This document shows, one piece after another, positions 1-9,910 of a DNA stretch of 64,000 bases. Position 1 is the stretch's first letter. The number at the start of each line of letters is the position of its first letter. The stretch is from Paraglaciecola sp. L3A3. GTDB taxonomy: Bacteria > Pseudomonadota > Gammaproteobacteria > Enterobacterales > Alteromonadaceae. The notes beneath the pieces were generated by a model. The model saw only the letters and a list, made by a program, of their open reading frames with translations. It had not been told where the DNA came from and did no database searches. The position numbers and the translations under genes are program-made. Location: assembly GCF_009796765.1 (NCBI RefSeq), contig NZ_CP047023.1, positions 1,843,501-1,907,500 on the forward strand, written 5' to 3'.

Positions 1-1492
1 GCATCAATTGGTCGGTATCGCTATCAACGGTAAATAATGCTGCAGCACTGCCGGCAGCCTCACCCGTTAGATCATCAGTAATAGTATAAGTAATTACATC
101 ACCATCTGTATCTCTACCGGTTAAACTACCAACAGACAACAGTTGCGCATCATTAATTGTATAGGCTAATGATTCACCACTTGGAATACGAGCTAATCGC
201 ATAACGGTTGGGGTGCCTTCATTGAAAACAACGACCGGAAGGTCATTTCCATCAATGGCTAAATCGACCGTATTAAAACCAGCTGATGGTGCATCTAAAC
301 CTGTTACCCCAACATAGTTATTGTTGAGTCGAGTTGCATCACCAGTTTCTGTATCAACTTTAGCGACAATAAAGTCTTTTGTATCGGTTACCGATGGGTC
401 ACTGAAGGCAAAAAACATATTGTTATTATTATCAAATACAGGACGGCTAAGAGATTGAACTTCGAGATTGGGTATAACATCAGTATTGCCGGCAGTATTT
501 TGAATATTAGGAGTTACCGTTAACTTATCTAATAGTTTTTCGGCAAGAATTCCACCTTCAGCAATACCTGAAGTATCATTCAATGCAGACACTTTGTATA
601 TATAAGTATTCCACATCCAACTTTCATTACCAGAGTATAGTATGTAAATAGTGCCATCATTATCAATGGCAATTTTTGCATTCTCTGCCCGCATGACTCT
701 GTCGCCATTATGCAATTTATAGGATTGCCAAACACCGTCAGCATCAGGTGTATAAACATAGGAAAAATGGTTGCTCGCACGATAAACAGCATAAGGTTTG
801 TCATCAGCACTTATGACAATATCTGCTGTAGAATCGGTTCGCTCATAATTAGCTGTATTAACATCTCTTGTATCGAGAACTGTTTGTGTTTCGTCAGCCC
901 AAGTGTCTGTTGTGGTGTCATATGAGTTAATATGAAACTTTCCAAGAACGGAAGCCGTTGTTGTTGTATAAGCCACGTACACTTTACCCTGACTATCAAT
1001 ACTTGCCTGTATACGGCGTAACTCTTGAGCGGCATCTATATCTGTCACTATTGATGTCGACATAGTATTCGCAGAAGTAGTCCAGCTAGCACCATTATCA
1101 GTACTTGTGGCAACTTTAACCACACCGCCTTGGTTGTAAACAGTTACTAAACCATTCTCAATCGCAGGGTTAACTAATACGGTAGGGTAACCATTAGCCG
1201 CGTTAGAGCCCACGTCAAGTGCTTGGGACGTCACCACACCGTCTTCATATTTTGTGTACCTAGGCACGCTGTCAATGTCTGATGTAAACCCTAAATGTAC
1301 ATTATTACTATTATCAATATCTAATAACATCGAGCTTGATGCACTGTCGTGCGTAGTAAATAACAACTCAAAGTCAGTACCGCCGGTACTACTTTCAAGG
1401 AAATAGGGTAGAGCTGCATGCGCCATACCTAGAGGTGACAACAATAATAATGCCGCCACTTTATTATATTTGAATGGGAATTTAGTTTTCAT
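1..1492 (-). CDS. Secreted propeller/cadherin-like protein, C-terminus cut by window edge
   Basis: An open frame of 497 codons runs from an ATG at 1492 off the left edge without a stop, so only the N-terminal part is present. The start has an AGGA about 6 bases upstream and is followed by a signal peptide ending near AHA-ALPYF. The body is made of repeats with the flavour of BNR/Kelch-type propeller blades: 'IDSQGKVYVAY', 'ISADDKPYAVY' and 'IDNDGTIYILY' recur about every 60-70 residues. The last visible 40 residues (YTINDAQLL, then YTITDD and LFTVDSDTDQL) look like the start of a cadherin/Ig-like domain. The architecture resembles the 1208-aa protein at 2257-5883, so the two probably belong to the same surface machinery. 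No catalytic motif is visible and no function is assigned; glycan binding is only an inference from the neighbouring TonB receptor, sulfatase and fucosidase. Confidence 0.8.
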   Translation of the reverse strand, partial: MKTKFPFKYNKVAALLLLSPLGMAHAALPYFLESSTGGTDFELLFTTHDSASSSMLLDIDNSNNVHLGFTSDIDSVPRYTKYEDGVVTSQALDVGSNAANGYPTVLVNPAIENGLVTVYNQGGVVKVATSTDNGASWTTSANTMSTSIVTDIDAAQELRRIQASIDSQGKVYVAYTTTTASVLGKFHINSYDTTTDTWADETQTVLDTRDVNTANYERTDSTADIVISADDKPYAVYRASNHFSYVYTPDADGVWQSYKLHNGDRVMRAENAKIAIDNDGTIYILYSGNESWMWNTYIYKVSALNDTSGIAEGGILAEKLLDKLTVTPNIQNTAGNTDVIPNLEVQSLSRPVFDNNNNMFFAFSDPSVTDTKDFIVAKVDTETGDATRLNNNYVGVTGLDAPSAGFNTVDLAIDGNDLPVVVFNEGTPTVMRLARIPSGESLAYTINDAQLLSVGSLTGRDTDGDVITYTITDDLTGEAAGSAAALFTVDSDTDQLM

Positions 1493-1570
1493 AATTATTC
1501 CTAATTATCTTTGGTAAACATGGCCTTTAACATTATCTTTCGTGGCCATCTGAATTTATATCGAAGGTAA

Positions 1571-1597
1571 AAGCTAAATAGATAACTTATTTAGCTT
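1571..1597 (-). terminator. Hairpin terminator after the small outer-membrane protein gene
   Basis: Perfect 10-bp stem (AAGCTAAATA at 1571-1580, TATTTAGCTT at 1588-1597) with a 7-nt loop. On the minus strand it is followed by TTTT. It lies just after the stop of the 1613-2257 gene and before the 1492 gene, so it would separate the two transcripts. Confidence 0.6.
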
Positions 1598-1612
1598 AGT
1601 GTTTGGGCTTAA

Positions 1613-2257
1613 TTAAAAATGATAGCCCAAACGCACTCCAACCCAATTTGTGCCAACTTTATCAATTTCATAATGACGTGCATGAAGTCCTACACGATAA
1701 TCATTGAATTTATAATCAAGACCCGCACTCATAAAATACTGCATAGAATGGTCTGTAATTTCATAAGTGACAAATTCAAGTTCTACCTCAGATGTTGACT
1801 CTAAATATAAAATACCAGCATCGACAGAAGCGGAAACTGCAGACGTTAAATCAAGACTATAGACAAGTGAAAATGTATTACCATCTCCGTATCTAGGTGC
1901 GGATTGGGCTATTTCATCAATTAATTCAACGCCATGACCAGTCAAACTAGTCACATCAAATGTGGTGTCTCCAAAATCTAAATAGCCTGCGGTAACGGCC
2001 CAATTTTCATTGAATTCATAACCCAATTCAAAAATATAACCTGTTGAGTCTTGTTTAAAATCTACCGTTGCTATTTCATGACCCGCAGCCGTTAAATGTT
2101 CCACAGCACGCTCTTCAGCGTTACTACTTACCACCTGTCCTACACTTAATTGCACAAACCAAGGATAATAATTTTTCTTTTTTGGGGCTTTTTTTGCGGC
2201 TAAAGCCGGTGTTGCTACCAATAAACTCAGTGCAATAGTACTTAATAATAATTTCAT
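1613..2257 (-). CDS. Small outer-membrane beta-barrel protein
   Basis: 214 aa. It has a signal peptide (MKLLLSTIALSLLVATPALA) and a mature protein starting with a Lys-rich stretch (AKKAPKKKN). Alternating aromatic/polar strands follow (FVQLSVGQ, YIFELGYEF, WAVTAGYLDFG, TFSLVYSLDL) and the chain ends in 'GVRLGYHF'. The terminal Phe and strand pattern are typical of eight-stranded OmpA/OmpW-type barrels inserted by BAM. The start codon shares one base with the stop of the upstream 1208-aa gene (TAATG), so translation is probably coupled and the two proteins are probably made together. A receptor or anchoring role for the secreted partner is possible but not shown. Confidence 0.8.
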   Translation of the reverse strand: MKLLLSTIALSLLVATPALAAKKAPKKKNYYPWFVQLSVGQVVSSNAEERAVEHLTAAGHEIATVDFKQDSTGYIFELGYEFNENWAVTAGYLDFGDTTFDVTSLTGHGVELIDEIAQSAPRYGDGNTFSLVYSLDLTSAVSASVDAGILYLESTSEVELEFVTYEITDHSMQYFMSAGLDYKFNDYRVGLHARHYEIDKVGTNWVGVRLGYHF

Positions 2258-5200
2258 TATGCTTTCCTCTTATAAACACGAACCAACAGCGTTAAGGCAA
2301 ATAAAGCTAATAAATTGCCCAATGAGCCAGCACTAGATGTTTGTTTATAATTTTCTTCATGTATAGCATGAACTAAAAGAGTCACTTGACCTTCAACCTC
2401 AACCAGTTCACCGTCATCAAATTGGCCATCAGAGACTGTAAATGTAATAGTCACCTCACCATCATCTGGTGTAGTTAAGTCAGCAACAATTTCATCAATA
2501 ATAACGAGTTTGTCAGCGCGTGGAGAAATAACCACTATGTTTGGATTACTTAAAGGAAGGCCAGTTACTGCATCAACAACCATGCCTGCATCGTCAATAG
2601 TAGGGCTTATAAAAGCACCATTATCATCTAATATTAACTCACCAGTAATGTCTACAGCATATCCATCAGCATCAACGCTTACAGAATCAGCAGAGTTAAG
2701 AACCTCTAAATTAACCACTTCATCTGGTCTATATAATGTAATCAACGCATCTTCTGCTGCAATATCCGTAGGTCGCGCTTCTAACTCAGTAAGAGGGATG
2801 TGAGGTGCATAAATAAAACCATTAGCAACCGGTGTTAATATACCCTTACCGGTATGTGAATATTTATCTTCAGCTGTAAGCAAGTACACTTCATCGCCGT
2901 ATTGTTCAGTGTCAAGATCATAAATTTGAGATAGCACTTCAACCAATACAGGTTCTAGGCCATCAGTTTCAGGCCCTTGTAAAGCTTCAACAATAGGCGG
3001 AGCATTTACATGGGTAACAGTAACGTGGTGAGTGACTTCTTTATATTCACCATCATAACCTTCGGCAACACTCGTAAATATATAAGGTTCATTACTTTCA
3101 TATTCAAAACCTGGGGTAGCACGAATGACTCCTGTAGCTGTATCAAGTTTTAAGAAATTAGGTAATGCTTCACCTGCCACTGTTTTAATATAAAACCTTT
3201 TAACAGCAATAGTAGAGTCAGCAGTAGGGATAAAGTTTGGGAATCCCGCATTTTCAGAAATGATAGTGGTGATAGTGTTATTATTCACATTATAACGAAG
3301 GTCACTTTCAAAATCCCAAACCATAGGAATGTTTATCACTTCGATAGTGAATGGTAATGCAGCAGGCTCAACTTCATCATAACCATGGGCGTATACTACC
3401 CCTGAATATTGACCTACATTAATAAAGCTTGGTTTATACGTAAGTTGACCGTTTAATGCATTTAATTTAAGCCATGGAAGGTTACCATCATCCATCTCAT
3501 AGCTATAATACTCAACGGCAACAGCTGAGTCAGGTTTTATACTATAGGTAGATCCTTCATCTGCAATTAAGTTGTAATCCGCAGTAATATCTCTTTCTAC
3601 ATTGACAACATTAATCGTCATCTGAACCACAGCAGATTCAGTATCTGCTGTGGTTGTTGCAGTGTCAGAGGCTGTTACTGTAAATTGGTACACTCCAGGA
3701 GAATTAATCCCTGCAGCCGCTGTAAATGTAGTTCTGCCACTAAAACTTGCCGTTACATTAGTCGGGTCTGAATCATTTACATCAAAATTAAGACCATCTG
3801 GAAGATTTCCGTCAATTTCAATATGTCGAGTTTTACTTTGAATAAAATCAAACAGTAACTCTTCGTTTTCATTCATGGTGACAGTACAGGTGTTTTCATC
3901 TTCATCACCATCTGGCTCACAGTTATAAGCGACAAAAGCAAACTCCCTTGCTGCTACCACATCTGGATCAGGACTTGACTTAAAAGAAACTTTTACTGTG
4001 GCATAATCAGGTACTGTTACCCCATTTTCTTGTTTGGTATGAGACGTTTCATCAGCCTGTTTGGCATAAACATCTAGTAAGAAGTATGGGTATCTAAAAT
4101 TTGCACCGTCCGGTAAAACTGCATCATTTAGGGTAATAACGCCATCTTCTAAGGCGATAGGGTCGAAGAAATCATAATGCGCACCATTTACATTCCAGAC
4201 TAATTCAACATCTGGTGTAACCGCTGGACCAAAAATATCTTCATAGCTTACTTGAAGCTTAAGCTCACCTGCTTCGAACTCTTTCTCAGTCACTGATAAA
4301 TGGATCAGATTGTTAGAGTTTTCTACCTCTGCTACTAAAAATCGAGAATGTTTATCACCTGATTCGTCTCTATATAATAGATAAGGTCTATCATTATAAC
4401 CTAGCGCTAAACTTAAAAAGTCAGGGTCTACCTCACCTGAAGAAGAAGTTGTCTCATTCGTATCAAAAATGATAGGTACCCATGCTTTCACCAATTCACC
4501 ATCGACGAACTGATCACGTATGGTTACCACTTCTAAAGGAGACGTTCCTCTATTAAAATTATGAAATGACAAATAAGGAATGTCATTGCTACCCACTTCT
4601 AGATCAACATACTTAGGAGCATAAACATTCGCTCCGCTGTAATCGGGATTTAGACCGTCTAATCGCGTGCTTAAAATATCAAACGGCGATTTCCACTCCA
4701 GTACGGCGCCACCAACAGCTTCTTCAAATGGGTCGAAAGTTATAACATTTAAATAATTTTGTCGTGTCATAGTCGCGACATAAATTTTTCCTGATGCAGA
4801 TATCTCAATATCACTGGTAGGGCTAGCCACCCACGCTCTTGCGGTATTAGAACCCATACCTGTCATTGTTGACCTAAGCTGATCTGGATCACCTACATCG
4901 GTCCATGTATTATCTGCCTCCAGTTTTTGCACCACAAAGGGTACTGAACCATTTCCTGCAACACCGACATATGTTTGTGCGGCTAAATATAATTCATCAC
5001 TAGGTGATATCGCTATTGAGGCTCCAGTATGGTACTGATTCTGACGTTGTGAGGTAAGAGTGGTTATAGGTCCTCCGACTTTAAACCAAGAACTAGCGCC
5101 GGCTGATAATTTTACTAACCTAGTAGTAGAGTTTGTAAACCAAGCAGCATTAGTGCCATCACCCACCTTAGTTAAAAGTGTAAATATATTACCCTTCGAA

Positions 5201-5883
5201 TCAACTTCAATATCTATGTAATCAGCACCAATATTAAAGATATCAATATTCTGCAAAGCCACTGATGGCATAGCCACCCAAGAAGAAATGCCATCGGCAA
5301 CGACTAGTTTTAATACTCTTAAGTTGTTCTCTGATTCGCCTGCAGTTCGATCTTCTGCCGCTTTAACGTCAATATAAGCTAAATATACATTACCATCTTT
5401 ACCGGTAGTCAGCTGTATTGACGGTAAGTTAGTTGTCCAAGGTGTTGCGCCATCAGCAGTCACTGCAGATACGCCAAATGCAGCGTCACCATAAATAACG
5501 GGGGCAACCTCGCCACTGGCATCACTTACCGCGGGAACCCAGCGATTGTTAACAAACTTTAGTACGTAAATATTATTATCATCATTAGCGCTAGATAAAT
5601 AAGCACTATAAGGTACGCCATGACTATCTATTGTTAGAGTTTGTTGAGTCGCTTGGCCAGCTGAAGCATGACCCGTTAAATCAAACTCACCTTCCAACAC
5701 TATGTCAGAATCGTCAGCATCAGTTCTTACTTCGCTAAAATGACTACCAGCCTTAAGATAATGATCCGTTAATTGGGCATTATTTAATATTACAGGTGCT
5801 TTTGCATTAGCAGCACCTATGAAGGTGGCGCATATACATGCGGCTATCATTACTTTTTTATTCAAAGCTAAATGTGTCAACAT
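2257..5883 (-). CDS. Large secreted propeller/cadherin-like protein with GlyGly-CTERM-like tail
   Basis: 1208 aa. The signal peptide is residues 1-27 (cleavage near ANA-KAPV). Residues about 60-520 contain propeller-like repeats (TIDSHGVPYSAY, LTTGKDGNVYLAY, EVDSKGNIFTLL). Residues about 530-1170 contain several cadherin/Ig-like modules ('FTVTASDTAT', 'WLKLNALNGQLTY', 'TFTVSDGQFDDGE'). The C-terminus has a short motif SAGSLG, a hydrophobic helix and a basic end (VRVYKRKA). This is the layout of GlyGly-CTERM proteins, which rhombosortase cleaves and which leave the cell by type II secretion. The motif has Ser-Ala-Gly instead of Gly-Gly, so that call is moderate. No catalytic residues are recognised. 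It is the first gene of a pair with the small barrel (1-base overlap) and lies directly downstream of the TonB receptor, as glycan-binding surface proteins often do. Confidence 0.8.
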   Translation of the reverse strand: MLTHLALNKKVMIAACICATFIGAANAKAPVILNNAQLTDHYLKAGSHFSEVRTDADDSDIVLEGEFDLTGHASAGQATQQTLTIDSHGVPYSAYLSSANDDNNIYVLKFVNNRWVPAVSDASGEVAPVIYGDAAFGVSAVTADGATPWTTNLPSIQLTTGKDGNVYLAYIDVKAAEDRTAGESENNLRVLKLVVADGISSWVAMPSVALQNIDIFNIGADYIDIEVDSKGNIFTLLTKVGDGTNAAWFTNSTTRLVKLSAGASSWFKVGGPITTLTSQRQNQYHTGASIAISPSDELYLAAQTYVGVAGNGSVPFVVQKLEADNTWTDVGDPDQLRSTMTGMGSNTARAWVASPTSDIEISASGKIYVATMTRQNYLNVITFDPFEEAVGGAVLEWKSPFDILSTRLDGLNPDYSGANVYAPKYVDLEVGSNDIPYLSFHNFNRGTSPLEVVTIRDQFVDGELVKAWVPIIFDTNETTSSSGEVDPDFLSLALGYNDRPYLLYRDESGDKHSRFLVAEVENSNNLIHLSVTEKEFEAGELKLQVSYEDIFGPAVTPDVELVWNVNGAHYDFFDPIALEDGVITLNDAVLPDGANFRYPYFLLDVYAKQADETSHTKQENGVTVPDYATVKVSFKSSPDPDVVAAREFAFVAYNCEPDGDEDENTCTVTMNENEELLFDFIQSKTRHIEIDGNLPDGLNFDVNDSDPTNVTASFSGRTTFTAAAGINSPGVYQFTVTASDTATTTADTESAVVQMTINVVNVERDITADYNLIADEGSTYSIKPDSAVAVEYYSYEMDDGNLPWLKLNALNGQLTYKPSFINVGQYSGVVYAHGYDEVEPAALPFTIEVINIPMVWDFESDLRYNVNNNTITTIISENAGFPNFIPTADSTIAVKRFYIKTVAGEALPNFLKLDTATGVIRATPGFEYESNEPYIFTSVAEGYDGEYKEVTHHVTVTHVNAPPIVEALQGPETDGLEPVLVEVLSQIYDLDTEQYGDEVYLLTAEDKYSHTGKGILTPVANGFIYAPHIPLTELEARPTDIAAEDALITLYRPDEVVNLEVLNSADSVSVDADGYAVDITGELILDDNGAFISPTIDDAGMVVDAVTGLPLSNPNIVVISPRADKLVIIDEIVADLTTPDDGEVTITFTVSDGQFDDGELVEVEGQVTLLVHAIHEENYKQTSSAGSLGNLLALFALTLLVRVYKRKA

Positions 5884-5966
5884 TTCTAGCTCCTTATTTT
5901 ATAATAGAGTTAAACTTTGCTTTACAATATTCATCTGTAAAGCACAGCTACAAGACTTAAATTTTA

Positions 5967-8900
5967 TTAAAAGGTAGCATCAATGGTTAAGCGTGCGGTT
6001 CTACCATTAAATTGATAGTTAGATATTCTATTTTTGTAGCCATCACCGTCTAACCCTGAACCATCACTGATAGCCATGTTGTATTTATAATTAGATTCAT
6101 CAGTTAAATTAGTCACTTGCAAGCCAACTTTTAAATACTTACTGATATTATATCGTCCAGAAAAATCAATTTGCCCATAAGCTTCGGTATAGCTGCTGTC
6201 GCCAAGTGCAGTAATGGCATCACTTAAAGAATCTGTACGGTAGTTGTAACTTAGTCGCGCTGAGTGGCCGTATTTTTCCCAATAAACAGAGGCGTTTACC
6301 GTATGTTTGGATGTGCCTTCAAAAGCAAACGTATCTTTAAAGGCGACACCATTAGCATCATTGCCTTCATAAATGGCTGATGAGTCGGTATAGGTATAAT
6401 TCGTATTGACACCTAAGCCTGACCAATCGTCTGGTAAAAAGTGAAAGTTTTGGCTATATGCGGCTTCTAGACCGGTTATTTTCGCACTCTCGCCATTAAC
6501 ATCCTGCTGTAAGTAATAAGGGTTAACTTCTCTGTTCTCAGTGACTAGAATCCCATCTTCATTCAACTCTGTATAATCCGCGAACACTGCGTCACCATTG
6601 GCATCGATTAAAAAGTCATTGATCAATTTTTTCTGTTTATATATGAAGTTAGAGATATCTTTATGGAATAGGCCTGCTGACAGTATCGCGCCTTTATCAA
6701 AGTACCACTCAAGTGTTAAATCAAGTTGTACAGACGTGATAGGTTTTAACTCTGGATTACCCTGGTATACGGTTTGAGTTCCTGTAGCAACACGTCGTTT
6801 AGGGTCAATTTGATGTGATCTGGCTCTACTCATAGCTTTGCCAATAGAAAAACGTGTTATAAGCTCTTCACTGAGCAAATACTTCAAGTTTAGTGAAGGT
6901 AAAACGGTGGTGTAATCATGTGTCTGTGTTTCATGGACATAATTTAATAAACATGCCTCTCTATCATAAGTTACGCCATTCTGACATTCCGCTGCGGTAG
7001 CAGTTTCACCGTTATGAACATCGGTGCCAATTTTTGTATTTACCACCCTTAAACCAAAATCACCGATTAAAAAACCATCTAGTGCATCCACATTAATTTG
7101 AGTATAAATAGCAGAATAGGTTTCATCAAAAATAGTACTGCCACTTGGGTTTAACGTGCCTCTCATTTGGTCCGCATTGGTTATCTGCGGATAGCTGCCA
7201 TCAAGATTGTTTACTGGTATAGCGTAAAATCTATTATATTCGTCAATAACCGATTTATTGATGATCTCATAATTAGCATAAGCCCATCCTGTTACTGGTG
7301 CCTGCAGAGGTAAACCACTTCCTGAACCTGTTTGACCTAAGAAGTTATCTACTGGAAAGTCAACAGATGCACCCGCTGAATCAAGGAAGATAGTATTAAA
7401 ACCAGTGACACCAACATTAAGCGCATCAGTATATGTCTGTGTACTCTTGTCGGTATAATAAAAACCGAACTCAACTGATGCAAAATTTTCAGAATCAAGT
7501 AAATATTCTACATCGAGTTGGGCACTACTATTTATCGCTTCTAATTCCCGTTGATTTTGATAGGAAGTTACAACGGACATATGGTCATTATTTAACGTGA
7601 TGTAATTATAGTTATTGCGAATATCATCAGGGTCAAGTCCTACTGTAGAACCGTCAAGATCAGCTACAAGCCCTGCAACACCAGTTGCTGGATGAACACC
7701 TGTATGTAGTGCTAATTCAGTACCGCCATTAGTGGTATGCCCATAAACATATTCAGGAAGTCTGGGATCATGAGTCGCGTCCCAACCCATAGTTTGAGAT
7801 GAGGAACGTATTACAAGACGGTTGTAGGCTAATTGTTCTTGCTTATCAATTGATAAGCCAAGTCTGCCAGAGAGAACCCAAAGTTCATCTTCATATTCAA
7901 AACCAATATTAGTTGTTAGGTTATCGGTTTCTAAAGAACTTGATGACATGATCATTTGTCGGATACCTATAAGATCCATAGCACGGGTAGCCGTACCATT
8001 TTCATCAAAGTCTACCCCAGTGTACTGACCGTCTATGCCCGGAGTAACGACCGCCACTCCGTTTGTATCAGTCACAGTCGTTTGCAAAGGGTCGTAACTC
8101 ATATTTAAACGCATAAGTGAACGTTCACTGTCATTGATTAAATTATTGTATACACCGTTTGCATAAAATGATAAATCATCATTAGGTTTATACTGTAAAT
8201 TTAAGCTAACATTCTTACGCTTTTTTGTAGTTTCAGTATAACTATATTGAAATTGATCAGGCATATACACAGTTTGCGTTGAATTACGCAAGCTATTAAA
8301 GTCTACATCTTCTACAAGTGTTTCATTGCCATCATATAAAAGACCGTTAGCCTGGTCATATCCGTATAAAGGTTTGCTTGGGTCCGGTGTATTTATATCT
8401 GCGGAGTTTGGATCTTGAGTTAAGCCCTCCTGCATATAGGCCCAACCGTTATAATTGTGAGTTACATCCTTTGGTCTCCAGCCAGTACTGTTAACACTGT
8501 CAGTTCGGCCACGGGTTATTTCACTTGTCGCACCAAATCCTACCCCAAACTTATTATCAAAAAACTGTCCGACGTAACCCATTTTAAATGATGGATTTAT
8601 ATTTTCTGATAATTCGTTATAACTTTCTTTAACTCCCGCGGTAAACCGAGTGCGTTTACTATCAAGCGGTTGTCTACTTCTTAAATTAACTCGACCACCT
8701 AAACTACCTTCAACCGTACTCGCTTGAGGCGTTTTAATGACTTCAATTCGGGAGAGCATATCCGCTGACATTGTATCGAAGCTTACGCCAGAATTAACCG
8801 CATCAGGTTCAGCTGGATCATATGATCCGACTCCTGACATGGTTTGACCATTCATAGAAACTTGGTTCATGGATGGACCCAAACCACGGATACTAATGGT

Positions 8901-9272
8901 GGTACCTTCGCCGCCGTCACGGTCAATTGAAATACCTGTCATACGTTGCATGGCTTCTGCTACGTTAGCATCGGCCATTTTTCCCATGTCCTCAGCAATA
9001 AGTGTATCAACTACACCACTGGCATAACGTTTAGTATCCAGTGCTTTTTGAACAGAACCTGCATAGCCAATTACTTCTATCTGTTCAATGTTATCTTCGA
9101 GTTTTTTTTGCTTGGCTCTTCTTTCTACTGCAGTTAAAGATTCTTGCGCCTTTTCGGCAGTAACCCCAGTGTTACTTGTTTCTTCTTGTGCATATCCACT
9201 TTGCGCAAACATTAGTATCATCGCCTGCGCACAGGCTATTACTAGCTGTTTTTTACGAGGTAGTTGTTTCAT
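5967..9272 (-). CDS. TonB-dependent receptor, Xanthomonas/Caulobacter type
   Basis: 1101 aa. It has a signal peptide (residues about 1-28, ending GYA-QEE) and a short N-terminal region with a TonB-box-like segment 'IEVIGYAGS'. The plug domain spans about 75-210 (ANVAEAMQRMTGISIDRDGG, then SIRGLG, then 'GGRVNLRSRQPL'). A long 22-strand-type barrel follows, ending in 'RTARLTIDATF' with the terminal Phe of BAM substrates. Length and plug motifs fit the TonB-Xanth-Caul family, which imports oligosaccharides in marine and plant-associated proteobacteria. The start is firm: ATG at 9272 has a perfect AGGAGG at 9277-9282. Fucosidase and sulfatase genes nearby suggest a sulfated fucose-containing ligand, but specificity cannot be read from the sequence. 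No SusD partner is present, as expected in Gammaproteobacteria. Confidence 0.95.
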   Translation of the reverse strand: MKQLPRKKQLVIACAQAMILMFAQSGYAQEETSNTGVTAEKAQESLTAVERRAKQKKLEDNIEQIEVIGYAGSVQKALDTKRYASGVVDTLIAEDMGKMADANVAEAMQRMTGISIDRDGGEGTTISIRGLGPSMNQVSMNGQTMSGVGSYDPAEPDAVNSGVSFDTMSADMLSRIEVIKTPQASTVEGSLGGRVNLRSRQPLDSKRTRFTAGVKESYNELSENINPSFKMGYVGQFFDNKFGVGFGATSEITRGRTDSVNSTGWRPKDVTHNYNGWAYMQEGLTQDPNSADINTPDPSKPLYGYDQANGLLYDGNETLVEDVDFNSLRNSTQTVYMPDQFQYSYTETTKKRKNVSLNLQYKPNDDLSFYANGVYNNLINDSERSLMRLNMSYDPLQTTVTDTNGVAVVTPGIDGQYTGVDFDENGTATRAMDLIGIRQMIMSSSSLETDNLTTNIGFEYEDELWVLSGRLGLSIDKQEQLAYNRLVIRSSSQTMGWDATHDPRLPEYVYGHTTNGGTELALHTGVHPATGVAGLVADLDGSTVGLDPDDIRNNYNYITLNNDHMSVVTSYQNQRELEAINSSAQLDVEYLLDSENFASVEFGFYYTDKSTQTYTDALNVGVTGFNTIFLDSAGASVDFPVDNFLGQTGSGSGLPLQAPVTGWAYANYEIINKSVIDEYNRFYAIPVNNLDGSYPQITNADQMRGTLNPSGSTIFDETYSAIYTQINVDALDGFLIGDFGLRVVNTKIGTDVHNGETATAAECQNGVTYDREACLLNYVHETQTHDYTTVLPSLNLKYLLSEELITRFSIGKAMSRARSHQIDPKRRVATGTQTVYQGNPELKPITSVQLDLTLEWYFDKGAILSAGLFHKDISNFIYKQKKLINDFLIDANGDAVFADYTELNEDGILVTENREVNPYYLQQDVNGESAKITGLEAAYSQNFHFLPDDWSGLGVNTNYTYTDSSAIYEGNDANGVAFKDTFAFEGTSKHTVNASVYWEKYGHSARLSYNYRTDSLSDAITALGDSSYTEAYGQIDFSGRYNISKYLKVGLQVTNLTDESNYKYNMAISDGSGLDGDGYKNRISNYQFNGRTARLTIDATF

Positions 9273-9855
9273 TGTGCCTCCTAGGTGTGTGTAATATATT
9301 TACCGGTTTGTTCGGTATTTTTAATCTGTAGTGTATTTTTATAGTTTATTGTACTCAAAGGTACTTAATGTTAACTCTATTGTAAAGACGAATTTACAAA
9401 GGGTTCACATATTTGTTTACATATTTTTTGTAAAAAAATTGAGCAGTTTATTGGTTTTGTGTTTAATTCTTTATGAAGCTAAGTCATCTAAACATCTGTG
9501 AAAGGCCATTGAATAGCATGTTCTCTTTGTTTTTATTACTATTTTAAAGAGGGGAGAGTGATTAATAGAACAAGGTTTACTCTATTTGGGGCATAAAAAT
9601 AATAGATTGATTTTATAGATAGATAATTTTATGTGACTTGTTATATGTAATGATATTGACTGATTAGTTGTATGTAAAAATCTAAATTTGCATGTGATAT
9701 CATGTATATTTTACTCTGTTTGATTCAACTCAAAAATTAGTAAGCGGGACAAAATTAGTTGTCATCTCTACAAAATATGCCTATGTAAAGCTTGCCCGAA
9801 AGCAATATTCTAGAAGGTTTTCTTTGGATTTGAGTAGCAAAACACATTTATGTAT
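9273..9855. other. AT-rich intergenic region upstream of the TonB receptor
   Basis: About 580 bp without a supported gene. It must contain the leader and promoter of the TonB-dependent receptor, read leftward. AGGAGG at 9277-9282 is its ribosome binding site. I see no convincing -35/-10 pair, regulator palindrome or small ORF with a ribosome binding site. Confidence 0.5.
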
Positions 9856-9892
9856 CTAAAAAAGCCATGTAGATTTTATTCTATATGGCTTT
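9856..9892 (-). terminator. Rho-independent terminator after the frameshifted lipoprotein gene
   Basis: Arms 9861-9873 and 9880-9892 form a 13-bp stem with one G-U pair and a 6-nt loop. On the minus strand the stem ends in a T run (complement of A at 9858-9863). It sits about 20 bases beyond the stop codon at 9911. Confidence 0.7.
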
Positions 9893-9910
9893 CTATCACG
9901 CTTGTCTTAG

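Noticed and set aside
580..1035. Short open frames within the first partial gene
   Set aside because: They are antisense or shifted readings of a continuous coding frame with a signal peptide on the minus strand and have no ribosome binding sites.
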